A DNA stretch of 64,000 bases from Flavobacterium sp. ACN2. GTDB lineage: Bacteria > Bacteroidota > Bacteroidia > Flavobacteriales > Flavobacteriaceae. A program made the translations under genes and the position numbers. Numbering within the stretch: the first letter of the stretch is position 1; the number at the start of each line of letters is the position of its first letter. Where the stretch lies: assembly GCF_002303885.1 (NCBI RefSeq), contig NZ_MRCM01000015.1, positions 1 through 64,000 on the forward strand, given 5' to 3'. Under the pieces are notes generated by a model. The model was not told the origin of the DNA, searched no databases, and saw nothing but the letters and a program-made list of their open reading frames with translations. Shown piece after piece: positions 8,626-17,777 of this stretch.

Positions 8626-8638
8626 TTAGTCATGTTTA

Positions 8639-9139
8639 TTAATGGTTTTTGCCATTACCGTGATCGTGGTTCTTGTCTGACTTTTGTTTGGAGTTATTAT
8701 TTCCTTTGTTTTTTCCTTTATTGTCTTTATCATTTCCGTAATGATTTCCGTTGTTGCCTTTTGGTTTTTCTCCTCTATTTTTTTGAGGTTTTCCGTGGTA
8801 ACCTTTCGGATATTCGGCTCTATGTTTTGTGTGATAGTAATAAGGAGAATCTCCTCTGTAATCAGTCAAAACTACTTTGTATCCTGAATATAAATCATAA
8901 CTTCTATATCTTGACGGAAGTCTTTTTTCGCGCATCCATTTTCCGCCATTATCGTAAATAAATACGCTCTGATTTACATCATAATATACATCAATGTCTG
9001 GTAGGTAATAATACCTGCTGTCGTCATAACCTTGTGGCCCCCAATTAGGCGGTGTTCCGATGTTTACATTTACAGATACCTGTGCTTGAGCAAAAAATGC
9101 ACTCATAAAAAGCACTGAGGCGAATACTAACTTTTTCAT
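8639..9139 (-). CDS. Small secreted protein with Tyr/Asp-rich core and Lys/Asn/Gly/His-rich tail
   Basis: A 166-residue protein of unknown function. Residues 1-19 (MKKLVFASVLFMSAFFAQA, then Q) form a clear cleavable signal peptide. Residues 20-100 are rich in Tyr and Asp (DDSRYYYLPDIDVYYDVNQ, then a YDNGGKW segment), a pattern I have seen in small Bacteroidota periplasmic proteins. From about residue 108 the chain turns into a low-complexity, basic, Asn-, Lys-, Gly- and His-rich tail that is probably disordered and could bind metal or polyanions. It stands alone: a terminator follows, and the upstream neighbour is the end of the efflux operon. No function is assigned. Confidence 0.75.
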   Translation of the reverse strand: MKKLVFASVLFMSAFFAQAQVSVNVNIGTPPNWGPQGYDDSRYYYLPDIDVYYDVNQSVFIYDNGGKWMREKRLPSRYRSYDLYSGYKVVLTDYRGDSPYYYHTKHRAEYPKGYHGKPQKNRGEKPKGNNGNHYGNDKDNKGKNKGNNNSKQKSDKNHDHGNGKNH

Positions 9140-9272
9140 GTCTTTAGAATTTAAATGTTAATCTTAATAGATAATAATCGAAAGTAATGCCAAAAATTTG
9201 CGTGTTAAGCATTCATTATACAAAATTACTAAAGTAATCGACGAAGAGTGCTTTTTAAACGATATACATTTC

Positions 9273-9307
9273 AAAAAAACGTCTCAAAAAATTGAGACGT
9301 TTTTTAT
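9273..9307 (-). terminator. Terminator of the RND efflux operon
   Basis: ACGTCTCAA and TTGAGACGT pair around four A residues, with A-runs and T-runs on both sides. It lies 13 bases after the outer-membrane factor gene on the minus strand, so it closes the three-gene pump operon. Confidence 0.85.
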
Positions 9308-9319
9308 CATTATAAACAA

Positions 9320-10726
9320 TTATTTCCAACCACCACCCAACGCTCTGTACAAATTAATAACAGCTTGCAATTTTTGAAGATTATCATTAACTCCGTTCAA
9401 TTGTGCTGCTAAAAGATTTTGCTGTGATGTTAATACATCTGTATAGTTAGTTGCAGAACTATATTCTAAAAGTTCTTGCGTAAAGTCTACTGCTTTTTCT
9501 AAAGCTGCAATTTGTTTCGCTCTAGAATCTTCTTTTTCAACAGCCATTTGATACGCATACAAGGCATTTGAAACTTCCTGACCTGCTACTAAAAGACTTT
9601 GCTGGAAGTTATTGTATGCTTGTAATTGTTGTGACTGCGCTGTAGTCAATCTCATTTTATTTAAGCCATTATTGAATAAAGGCTGTGTTAATCCTCCAAT
9701 AATCGAATAAAAAATAGAATGGCTGAAGAAATCATTCAATTCTAAATTTGAAAATCCTGTGCTTGCGGTAAGCGTTAGACTTGGATAAAAATACGTTTTA
9801 GCCAAATTAGTTGACTCAAAAGCAACTCTGAAATTAAATTCCGCTTGACGGACATCTGGACGATTATTCAATAACTGAGCAGGCATTCCGATTGCAATTT
9901 TTTCAGGAATAATCTGTGTTCCTAAAACGCCTCTATCAATTGGCCCAGGCCCTTGTCCAAGTAAAATATTAAGAGCATTTTCGGTTTCACGAATACTTTG
10001 TTTCAAGTCTGGAATTAAAACTTCTGCTGCATGCTGATTGGCTTCACTCTGAACAACCGCTGCACCTGTAACAATTGCTCCTTCTTTTAAAGCTTTGATA
10101 GTTTCAACGTTTTCGATACGGGTTTTTAACGTTTCTTCCGTAATTCTTAGCGATTCATCATACGATAATAACAAGAAGTAATTATTGGCAATATCGGCGA
10201 TCAACTGCGTTTGAACTGCTTGTTTTGCAGCATCGGAAGCTAAATAGGTTGCCAAAGCGGCTCTTTTAGAACTGCTTAATTTTCCCCAGACATCAATTTC
10301 CCAAGAACTGCTTACACCTAATTTATAAGTTGTAGTAAGGGTATTAATATTGATTCCTGCTGGAAAGTTTAATCCTGCCTGAGATTGTTTATTGTGCGTT
10401 ACATTCGCATCCAATTGCAATGACGGGTAATAAGCCAATTTACTCTGGCGTAAAGAAGCTCTTGCCTGAACAATATTCTCAATTGCATTTTTCAGATTTA
10501 GATTCTGTTCTAATCCTTTTTGAATTAAAGCATTCAGTTTTTCATCTTTAAAAACGGTATTCCAAGGCATATCTGCAATTGTAGTTGAATCTGTAGAAGA
10601 TTCATCGCGATACAATTGATCTGTTTTTAAAGTAGTGGGGCGTTCGTATTTCTTGGTAACAGAGCACGCACTTATTAGTGCGGCTGTTATTACCAGTAGA
10701 ATATATTTATTTGAACTATTCGTCAT
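9320..10726 (-). CDS. Outer-membrane efflux lipoprotein, TolC/OprM (NodT) type
   Basis: A 468-residue outer-membrane channel of a tripartite efflux pump. The N-terminus has a lipobox, LISAC, with Cys21 as the lipidation site. The mature chain shows the paired OEP repeats: ALIQKGLEQNLNLKNAIENI with LRQSKLAYYPSLQLDANV early, and a second set containing LLNNRPDVRQAEFNFRVAF and AKTYFYPSLTLTAS. These are the alpha-barrel and beta-barrel segments typical of the family. It is the last gene of a minus-strand operon (adaptor 13921-15075, pump 10745-13915), 18 bases after the pump gene, and is followed by a terminator. Exported compounds cannot be inferred beyond the broad RND/HAE1 spectrum. Confidence 0.93.
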   Translation of the reverse strand: MTNSSNKYILLVITAALISACSVTKKYERPTTLKTDQLYRDESSTDSTTIADMPWNTVFKDEKLNALIQKGLEQNLNLKNAIENIVQARASLRQSKLAYYPSLQLDANVTHNKQSQAGLNFPAGININTLTTTYKLGVSSSWEIDVWGKLSSSKRAALATYLASDAAKQAVQTQLIADIANNYFLLLSYDESLRITEETLKTRIENVETIKALKEGAIVTGAAVVQSEANQHAAEVLIPDLKQSIRETENALNILLGQGPGPIDRGVLGTQIIPEKIAIGMPAQLLNNRPDVRQAEFNFRVAFESTNLAKTYFYPSLTLTASTGFSNLELNDFFSHSIFYSIIGGLTQPLFNNGLNKMRLTTAQSQQLQAYNNFQQSLLVAGQEVSNALYAYQMAVEKEDSRAKQIAALEKAVDFTQELLEYSSATNYTDVLTSQQNLLAAQLNGVNDNLQKLQAVINLYRALGGGWK

Positions 10727-10744
10727 TTTTCTTGTAATTAAATT

Positions 10745-13700
10745 TTACTCTTTGTGAGCTTCTATTAAATGAATTTCGTCTTCATCGTCATCGTCATCAT
10801 CATAACCATCTTTCGCTGGACCGCTTATTTTTTCTTGCAAGTTTTGGAAAATGATAAACAGAACCGGAATAACAAATACTCCCAAAATAGTTCCAATTAA
10901 CATACCTCCAACGGCTCCAGTACCAATCGATTTATTACCAACAGCTCCAGCTCCAGAAGCAAACATTAAGGGAACCAATCCTAAAATAAAGGCAAATGAT
11001 GTCATCAAAATTGGACGCAAACGCGCTACAGCTCCTTCAATTGCAGATTGTACAACTGGCAATCCTTTACGCCTTCTGTCCAAAGCAAATTCGACAATCA
11101 AAATACCATTCTTCGCCAGAAGTCCGATAAGCATGATTAAGGAAATCTGCAGGTAAATATTACTATTTAATTTGAAAATAATCGAAAACAAATAGGCTCC
11201 TGCCAGTCCAAACGGAATTGATAATAATACGGCAAATGGCAGAATGTAACTTTCGTACTGTGCACTCAACAAGAAATAAACGAAAACCAAACATAAAATA
11301 AAGATGAAAATCGTCTCACTTCCTGATGCTAATTCCTCACGCGTTAAACCCGAGAATTCGTAACCATAACCTGCAGGAAGATTCTCTGCCGCTACTTCCT
11401 GAATTGCTTTAATTGCATCTCCAGAACTGTAACCTGGTTTTGGCGCTCCTGTAATCGAGATTGAAGTAAATAAGTTAAATCTCGAAATAGATTCTGGTCC
11501 AAAAACTCTTGTCATTTTTACAAACTCGGTAATTGGCGCCATGTTTCCTGCGCTATTACGAACGAATATCTTGTTCAATCCTTCAGTATTCGCTCTAAAT
11601 TCTGGCGCTGCCTGAACCATTACACGATATTGTTTTCCGAATTTGTTGAAATTCGAAGCGTACAATCCTCCATAATAACCTTGCATGGTTGACAGAATCG
11701 TATTGATAGAAACTCCCGCATCTTTCGCTTTCGCTAAATTAATATCCATCATATACTGAGGGAAACCAGGGTTAAACGGCGTTGTTGCATATTGAATTTC
11801 TGGACGCTCAGATAATTTAGCTAAGAATTCATTATTCACTTTATAGAACTCAGAAGTCGTGTGTCCACCTTTATCCTGCAATTGGAATTCAAATCCACCA
11901 CTTTGTCCAAAACCTTGAATGGTTGGAGGCGAAATGAAGAATATACTTGCCTCACGAATACCGCTTGTTTTAGCAAAAAGCTGTCCGATTACATCATCAA
12001 CGCTAAGATCACGCTGATCCCAAGGATATAATTTTACAATAACCATACTGTAGGCACTACCAGCTCCAGCGGTAAAGTTCTGCCCCACAATACGAAGTGT
12101 ATTTTTAACGCCTGGAATTGTCTTTGCAATACTATCTACTCTTTTTGCAATAATATCTGAACGTTCCATCGAAGCTGATGGCGGCAAACTAATGTTAGCA
12201 AAAACAGTTCCCTGATCCTCTGAAGGAACGAAAGCTGAAGGCGTAGTTTTCATCATATAAACCAATGCCGCACCAGCAACTATAATAGAACCTAATGCAA
12301 TCCATTTTTTTACAGAAAGGAAACTTACTGAACGTTTGTATCTAGCGGTAACGTTATCGAACGCCACGTTAAATGAAGTATAGAAACGCTGTAAATAACT
12401 TTTATGTTTATGATCGTCAGCATGCGGTTTCAATAAAAGCGCACACAAAGCCGGACTCAAAGTCAAGGCATTTACTGCCGAAAGAATAATCGCAACGGCC
12501 AGTGTAATACCAAACTGTTTGTAGAAAACTCCTGTAGATCCTCCAATAAAAGTTACCGGAATAAATACCGCGGCCATTACTAATGTAATCGAAATAATTG
12601 CTCCAGAAATCTCGTCCATCGCATGAATTGTAGCTTTTTTAGCCGATTTATATCCGTGATCGAGCTTGGCGTGAACGGCCTCAACGACGACAATCGCATC
12701 ATCGACCACAATACCAATGGCAAGAACCATCGCAAAAAGCGTCAATAAGTTAATCGTAAATCCGAATAAATTCAGGAAGAAAAACGTTCCCACAATCGCA
12801 ACCGGAACTGCAATTGCCGGAATTAAAGTTGATCTAAAATCTTGAAGGAAAATAAACACCACGATGAAAACCAATATAAAGGCTTCAACCAAAGTATGAA
12901 TTACTTTTTCGATAGAAGCATCCAAGTTTTCGTTAACGTCCACCATAATAGTGTACTTCATTCCTTTTGGAAAACTTTTTGCCGCTTCTTCAATCAATTT
13001 TTTAGAATTGATAATTACATCACGAGCATTAGATCCAGGCGTCTGGCTAATTGCCATCGCAGCCGATTCTACACCGTTTGTTTTAATTGTTGACGAATAA
13101 CTTAAAGATCCCAATTCTACTTTAGCCACATCTTTAAGTCTCAGCATCTGTCCATTCCCAACAGATTTTATAACAATGTCTCCAAATTCCTCAGCACTTG
13201 TTAAACGTCCTTTATATTTAATTACATATTGAAATGCCTGATTTCCATTTTCACCAAATTTACCTGGTGCCGCTTCGATATTTTGTTCGGCTAAAGCTGC
13301 CGAAATATCACTTGGAATCAGTTTATATTGTTGCATTACATCTGGTTTCAGCCAGATTCTCATCGAGTAATCTTTTGCACCAAAAACGGTTACATCTCCT
13401 ACCCCAACAACACGCTGAATTTGCGGTACAAGGTTAATCTTTGCATAGTTTTGAAGAAACGTCTGATCGTAAGCTTTATCATCACTGTATAAAGAGAAAA
13501 TCAATAAGTTACTACTCTGACTTTTGGTTACTGTAACCCCTGCTTGAGTTACCTCTACTGGCAATAAACTTGTTGCTCTAGAAACCCTGTTCTGAACGTT
13601 TACCGCTGCTAAGTCTGGATTGGTACCTACTTTAAAGAAAACTTTAATAGAAGCATTACCATCATTGGTTGCTGTAGAAGTCATGTAAGTCATGTTTTCT

Positions 13701-13915
13701 ACACCATTAATTTGTTCTTCCAACGGAATAACGATACTTTTCAGTACCACGTCAGCATTGGCTCCTGTATAGCTAGCTGCAACGTTTACAGTTGGAGGCG
13801 CAATATCTGGATATTGCGATATCGGTAACTCAATTAGGCCTAAAACACCTAAGATGACGATAATAATAGATATTACCGTCGAGAGTACGGGTCTTTGTAT
13901 AAATTTTTTAAACAT
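10745..13915 (-). CDS. RND multidrug efflux pump, HAE1/AcrB family
   Basis: This 1056-residue inner-membrane proton antiporter forms the engine of the tripartite pump. It starts MFKKFIQRPVLSTVISIIIV, the usual first helix. Proton-relay residues are present: Asp405-Asp406 in GIVVDDAIVVVEA (helix 4) and the lysine in GLLAKNGILIVEFA (helix 10). Porter loops carry PSASMERSD-like and IQGFGQSGGFEFQLQD segments typical of HAE1. The length matches AcrB. An oddity is the C-terminal tail, which contains seven aspartates in a run of eight and then Asp/Glu, likely facing the cytoplasm. It is spaced 5 bases from the adaptor gene. The LytS/LytTR system lies just upstream in the opposite direction and may control it. 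Confidence 0.95.
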   Translation of the reverse strand: MFKKFIQRPVLSTVISIIIVILGVLGLIELPISQYPDIAPPTVNVAASYTGANADVVLKSIVIPLEEQINGVENMTYMTSTATNDGNASIKVFFKVGTNPDLAAVNVQNRVSRATSLLPVEVTQAGVTVTKSQSSNLLIFSLYSDDKAYDQTFLQNYAKINLVPQIQRVVGVGDVTVFGAKDYSMRIWLKPDVMQQYKLIPSDISAALAEQNIEAAPGKFGENGNQAFQYVIKYKGRLTSAEEFGDIVIKSVGNGQMLRLKDVAKVELGSLSYSSTIKTNGVESAAMAISQTPGSNARDVIINSKKLIEEAAKSFPKGMKYTIMVDVNENLDASIEKVIHTLVEAFILVFIVVFIFLQDFRSTLIPAIAVPVAIVGTFFFLNLFGFTINLLTLFAMVLAIGIVVDDAIVVVEAVHAKLDHGYKSAKKATIHAMDEISGAIISITLVMAAVFIPVTFIGGSTGVFYKQFGITLAVAIILSAVNALTLSPALCALLLKPHADDHKHKSYLQRFYTSFNVAFDNVTARYKRSVSFLSVKKWIALGSIIVAGAALVYMMKTTPSAFVPSEDQGTVFANISLPPSASMERSDIIAKRVDSIAKTIPGVKNTLRIVGQNFTAGAGSAYSMVIVKLYPWDQRDLSVDDVIGQLFAKTSGIREASIFFISPPTIQGFGQSGGFEFQLQDKGGHTTSEFYKVNNEFLAKLSERPEIQYATTPFNPGFPQYMMDINLAKAKDAGVSINTILSTMQGYYGGLYASNFNKFGKQYRVMVQAAPEFRANTEGLNKIFVRNSAGNMAPITEFVKMTRVFGPESISRFNLFTSISITGAPKPGYSSGDAIKAIQEVAAENLPAGYGYEFSGLTREELASGSETIFIFILCLVFVYFLLSAQYESYILPFAVLLSIPFGLAGAYLFSIIFKLNSNIYLQISLIMLIGLLAKNGILIVEFALDRRRKGLPVVQSAIEGAVARLRPILMTSFAFILGLVPLMFASGAGAVGNKSIGTGAVGGMLIGTILGVFVIPVLFIIFQNLQEKISGPAKDGYDDDDDDEDEIHLIEAHKE

Positions 13916-13920
13916 TTTTT

Positions 13921-15075
13921 TTATTTTAAATCGGCGTAAACTGCTTCTTGGCTTTGATTATTAGGTTTAATTTCAGTTCCTTCTTTTAATGAGGCTACTC
14001 CTTCTAATACAATTTCATCTCCAGGATTTAAACCGCTTGAAACTACATAATAATTACCTGCTGAATTGTCAAGTACTGTGATATTGGCATTTCTTGTTTT
14101 CTTGTCTTTACCTACAACTACTGCAAACATTTTATCTTGTAGTTCAAAAGTGGCACTTTGAGGAATAATCAAAGCTTCTTTTACATCCGTCGGAATACGA
14201 ACTGTTGTACTGCTTCCGCTTCTGATAATTCCTTTTGGATTTGCGAAACGTGCTCTAACGTTTACCGTACCAGTTTCTGTATTGATTAATCCGTTTACCG
14301 TTTCGATATTTCCTTTTTGATCGTATAATGAACCATCAGAAAGCAATAAAGAAACTGCTGGCATACTTTTGATTTTTTGATTTAACGAACCTCCTGCATC
14401 TTTAGTAAAACTTAGCAGTGCTTTTTCATTCATTGCAAAATAAGCGTACACGTTACCAATGCTTGAAACTGTAGTTAAAGGTTCTGCAGTATTAGAACTT
14501 ACCAAACTTCCTAAACGGAAAGGAATTGATCCTACAACTCCATTTACTGGACTTGTAACTGTTGTATATCCTAAATTAACTTTAGCATTTACTAAAGCAG
14601 CATTTGCTTGCGCTAAAGAGGCCAAAGCTGACTCGTAAGTATATTGAGCCGATTCTAAATCGTATTTGCTGATAATTCCTTTTTCAACCAATGGCTTCAC
14701 TTTATTTACAGCCAATTTTGCTGTACTTACCTCTGCTTGAGCACTTTTAATGCTTGCTGTTGCAGTACGAACTTGCTGCTCATATTCTGGAGCACTGATT
14801 TTAAACAATGGCTGCCCCGCTTTTACCACTGCTCCTTCATCAACAAAAATCTTATCGATGTATCCTTCAACTCTTGGGCGGATTTCTATATTTTGCTGTC
14901 CTTGTATACTAGCCGGAAAATCGCTGTTTAACGTAGCTGATTCTGGCTGTAATGTAACAGTCTTATATTCTTTAATCTGCGGAGCTCCTCCGGCTTGTGC
15001 CGATTTGTCATTTTTACCGCAAGAAGCGATAATAAGTGATGCTGCAAGAATGCTTAAAAATGATTGCTTATTCAT
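13921..15075 (-). CDS. RND periplasmic adaptor lipoprotein (MFP, AcrA-like)
   Basis: A 384-residue membrane-fusion protein that bridges pump and outer-membrane channel. The lipobox IIASC gives Cys19 as the anchor. The lipoyl half-motifs are visible as IRPRVEGYIDKIFVDEGAVV and, after the alpha-hairpin (about residues 105-165), YTTVTSPVNGVVGSI. The C-terminal part has the beta-barrel and membrane-proximal domains. It is the first gene of the minus-strand pump operon. The 265 bases upstream, shared with the divergent sensor kinase gene, contain several dyads. The assignment is secure; substrate range is unknown. Confidence 0.94.
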   Translation of the reverse strand: MNKQSFLSILAASLIIASCGKNDKSAQAGGAPQIKEYKTVTLQPESATLNSDFPASIQGQQNIEIRPRVEGYIDKIFVDEGAVVKAGQPLFKISAPEYEQQVRTATASIKSAQAEVSTAKLAVNKVKPLVEKGIISKYDLESAQYTYESALASLAQANAALVNAKVNLGYTTVTSPVNGVVGSIPFRLGSLVSSNTAEPLTTVSSIGNVYAYFAMNEKALLSFTKDAGGSLNQKIKSMPAVSLLLSDGSLYDQKGNIETVNGLINTETGTVNVRARFANPKGIIRSGSSTTVRIPTDVKEALIIPQSATFELQDKMFAVVVGKDKKTRNANITVLDNSAGNYYVVSSGLNPGDEIVLEGVASLKEGTEIKPNNQSQEAVYADLK

Positions 15076-15208
15076 CTTGAAAAATGTGTAATTATCTATT
15101 ATATGACAACAAAAGAACTAAAATATAACATGCAAAAATTTTCAAATAGACGAAGAGCCCGATATAATCGATAAAGGTTAGATGACAACCGATGGATTTT
15201 TTTTAAAT

Positions 15209-15292
15209 ATTAAACAAGTGTTTAATTTTTATCCCGTCGGCTCTAAAATGCTTTTTAGAGACTCTAAATCGGGGTTTAGCGATTGCCCGATT
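15209..15292. promoter_or_regulatory. Cluster of dyads between the efflux operon and LytS/LytTR genes
   Basis: The divergent intergenic region holds three inverted repeats in under 90 bases: ATTAAAC-N4-GTTTAAT at 15209-15226, CTCTAAAA-N4-TTTTAGAG at 15241-15260, and AATCGGG with CCCGATT at 15267-15273 and 15286-15292. The word CTCTAAA appears twice (15241 and 15262). Such crowding fits operators or leader hairpins for either direction. I found no good TTG/TAnnTTTG pair here, so promoter positions are not called. Confidence 0.4.
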
Positions 15293-15340
15293 TTCATATT
15301 CAAATAAAATGTAATATTGCCCTAAAAATCACAAATTATA

Positions 15341-16390
15341 ATGGCACCGAACTTTTTTAGACCTTATTTATTTACTGGACTACACATTCTTGGCTGGTCT
15401 CTATTAGGGTATCTTATGCTGTTTTATATTCCACTGACTTGGAATGTTGTGCTTCCGCAAGCATTCTGGCTTTGGCAGAGTATTATATTGTTTTTATTAA
15501 TGATTCTTTTTTATTCTACGGCAAAAAAAATAGTTCCAAAAACCATCATTAAAGACAATACTTCGGCATTTTTAATTTGGGCATTTGCTGCGATTATTGC
15601 CATGCAATTAATTGCCTATTTTTATACCTCACAAACCGATCTTCATACTCAAATTAGCAAGGCTATCGGCTTTAAAAAATATAAAAATCCGTATTTTGAT
15701 AATTACGTATTTACTTTGACATTATTGGTTTTAGGAATAAGCACCAGTTGGGCAATGCTAACGCATTGGCAAAAAGCAGCACAGCATAAACAGAAACTGG
15801 AACAAGACAAAACAATGGCAGAATTGGCCATGCTGAAAGCGCAAATTAATCCGCATTTTTTCTTTAACTCTTTGAATAGCATTTATTCCTTGACTTATAC
15901 TGATATCGAAGATTCTAGAAATGCGCTACATACTTTAAGCCGAATGATGCGTTACTTGCTTTACAGCACAGAAGGCGAACGAACTACATTGCTTAAAGAA
16001 GTAGAATTCTTAAAAGATTTTATCGCTTTGATGAAACTTCGTGCCAATAGCAAATTGACTATTACCACAGAAATCCCCGAAAAACTGCACGATTATCCAA
16101 TTGTTCCGATGTTATTACTACCTTTAGTAGAAAATGCGTTTAAACACGGTGTTCATGCAACCGATAAAAGTGAAATACACATTAAACTTTCGCAAAATAA
16201 CACACATCTAGAATTTGAAGTAGAAAATACTTTTTTCGAAAAAACATCGGTTTCAGATGAAGGCGGAATTGGTTTAACCAACACCAAACGCAGATTGCAA
16301 TTGATTTATCCAAATCAGCATTATATATCTTTTGGAGTTACCGATCACGGAACATATAACATTAAACTCAAAATAACTTTAGAGCAATGA
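15341..16390 (+). CDS. LytS/YehU-type sensor histidine kinase
   Basis: A 349-residue inner-membrane sensor. The N-terminal 145 residues form about four hydrophobic helices with no large periplasmic domain. After them comes a short coiled linker (residues 145-165) and the His_kinase family signature AMLKAQINPHFFFNSLNSI, with His172 as the phosphorylation site. A compact ATPase domain follows (VENAFKHGVHAT; then GGIGLTNTKRRL). This kinase class pairs with LytTR regulators, and the partner gene overlaps its end by ATGA (16387-16390). It is divergent from the RND pump operon, so sensing of membrane stress or pump substrates is plausible but not shown. Confidence 0.92.
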   Translation: MAPNFFRPYLFTGLHILGWSLLGYLMLFYIPLTWNVVLPQAFWLWQSIILFLLMILFYSTAKKIVPKTIIKDNTSAFLIWAFAAIIAMQLIAYFYTSQTDLHTQISKAIGFKKYKNPYFDNYVFTLTLLVLGISTSWAMLTHWQKAAQHKQKLEQDKTMAELAMLKAQINPHFFFNSLNSIYSLTYTDIEDSRNALHTLSRMMRYLLYSTEGERTTLLKEVEFLKDFIALMKLRANSKLTITTEIPEKLHDYPIVPMLLLPLVENAFKHGVHATDKSEIHIKLSQNNTHLEFEVENTFFEKTSVSDEGGIGLTNTKRRLQLIYPNQHYISFGVTDHGTYNIKLKITLEQ

Positions 16391-17118
16391 CCGTATTAAA
16401 ATGTATAGCAGTAGATGATGAACCATTGGCTTTAAAACTGGTAGAAACGTTTATACAGCAGACTCCTTTTTTAGAATTAATAACAACTTGCGATAATGCT
16501 GTAGACGCAATGGGCATCATTAGAGAAACAAAACCCGATTTGGTTTTCTTAGACATTAATATGCCTAATTTGACTGGAATGGAATTAGCAAGACTTCTTC
16601 AAGATCAAGCTGGACCACTGCCTAAAATCGTTTTTACAACAGCTTACAATCATTATGCAATTGAAGGCTATCGCGTAAACGCTGTAGATTATCTTTTAAA
16701 ACCTTTCAGTTACGAAGAATTTCTACGTGCTTCAAGCAAAGTTTTGCAATTAACCGAAGAAGCCAATAATACCTTTACAACAATTGCTGCAGATGACGAA
16801 TTTATCTTCCTGAAAGTAGAATACCAATGGGTTAGAATTTCTCTAAAAGACATCACTTACATCGAAAGTTTAAAAGATTACGTAAAAGTACATCTTGAAG
16901 ATTCTCAAAAAGCTTTAATGTCTCTTATTTCGCTTAAAGCATTAGAAGAAAAACTTCCATCATCAAAATTTATGCGTGTTCATCGTTCGTTTATTGTTTC
17001 GCTTGACAAAATAAGTGCTATTAGTAAAAACTCCATTTTTATAGATAAAATAGAAATCACAGTCGGCGAACAATACAAAGAAGCTTTTAAAACATTGGTC
17101 GAAAAGTGGCTAAAATAA
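16387..17118 (+). CDS. LytTR-family response regulator
   Basis: A 243-residue two-domain regulator. The receiver domain (residues 1-120) has the acidic pocket Asp10-Asp11, phospho-acceptor Asp56 in FLDINMP, the FTTAYNHYAIEGY segment and KPFSYEEF. A LytTR DNA-binding domain follows from about residue 140 (IYIESLKDYVKVH-like strand, then FMRVHRSFIVSLDKI). LytTR proteins bind pairs of short direct repeats; none is certain in the adjacent intergenic region. It is translationally coupled to the kinase and probably regulates itself or the divergent efflux operon, which is inference from position. Confidence 0.92.
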   Translation: MTVLKCIAVDDEPLALKLVETFIQQTPFLELITTCDNAVDAMGIIRETKPDLVFLDINMPNLTGMELARLLQDQAGPLPKIVFTTAYNHYAIEGYRVNAVDYLLKPFSYEEFLRASSKVLQLTEEANNTFTTIAADDEFIFLKVEYQWVRISLKDITYIESLKDYVKVHLEDSQKALMSLISLKALEEKLPSSKFMRVHRSFIVSLDKISAISKNSIFIDKIEITVGEQYKEAFKTLVEKWLK

Positions 17119-17137
17119 AATTAGAATTACAAATATC

Positions 17138-17431
17138 ATGGAAAAAAGATCAAACAAATATTATCTTACTTTAAGCCTTAAGGAATATTCAAATGGTGAG
17201 ACCGAACCAGCAAAAGAACTCGGAATCGAATTTGATAATCACGACGAAATCTTCGGAATTATCGAAAGAATAAAATCTAAGAACATTTTCGCAAACGAAT
17301 CTGAAGCAGTTCAATTTGCTTTAGGGTTAAAATTATTTAGCGAAATCAAATTAAAAAACCGCAAAAATCCTCTTTTTGAAGAATTAAATGAAGTTTTTCC
17401 GGTCTTCATGAAAAAATTAAAGAGTCTTTAA
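17138..17431 (+). CDS. DUF3861 family protein
   Basis: A 97-residue cytoplasmic protein 19 bases after the LytTR gene, probably in the same transcript. The pattern is that of DUF3861: a beta-rich start (YYLTLSLKEYSNGE), a conserved FDNHDEIFGIIERIKSKNIF block (residues 31-50), then EAVQFALGLKLFSE and KNPLFEELNEVFPVFMKKLK. No function is known for the family. Its neighbourhood suggests only co-expression with the two-component pair. Confidence 0.8.
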   Translation: MEKRSNKYYLTLSLKEYSNGETEPAKELGIEFDNHDEIFGIIERIKSKNIFANESEAVQFALGLKLFSEIKLKNRKNPLFEELNEVFPVFMKKLKSL

Positions 17432-17777
17432 AATTCTCTTTAAAAATAAGACTTCAGCCCTATTTTTATTGAAGTTTTGAATGTTAAATTTCTGCTAAGA
17501 AAAAAACAATACAATTCGTACTGGCAATATTTTGTCACAATTTTCCGTTCCAATTAGGCATGTCCCACTAAATGCTTTTTCCAAAAGAAGTTTAATTTCT
17601 GTTTTTGAAATTCTTCTGCTTCATATAAAATGGCATAAGCATTTAGGCATTCTTAATTGAAAATAGAACCGAGAATTTCGTTCGAAACTGACCATTTCAA
17701 ATTAACGAATCTCTACCTCTTTTTCGAAATGTTCGATAATGCAAAAATTATTTTTTAACCATTAAAATGAAAGCATT
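17432..17777. other. Gene-free stretch of 346 bases
   Basis: No reading frame here looks coding. Just after the DUF3861 stop there is a weak hairpin (ACTTCA at 17451-17456 with TGAAGT at 17470-17475), possibly a terminator. The remainder is AT-rich with no repeat word shared with other gaps and no convincing promoter pair before the lipoprotein gene. Confidence 0.5.

Noticed and set aside
8267..8629. Open frame of about 120 codons across the palindrome region
   Set aside because: It consists of repeated palindromic words, lacks a protein-like composition and has terminator hairpins at both ends.
8632..8961. Plus-strand frame opposite the small secreted protein
   Set aside because: It is antisense to a gene with a clear signal peptide and has skewed Cys/Phe/Tyr composition typical of shadow frames.
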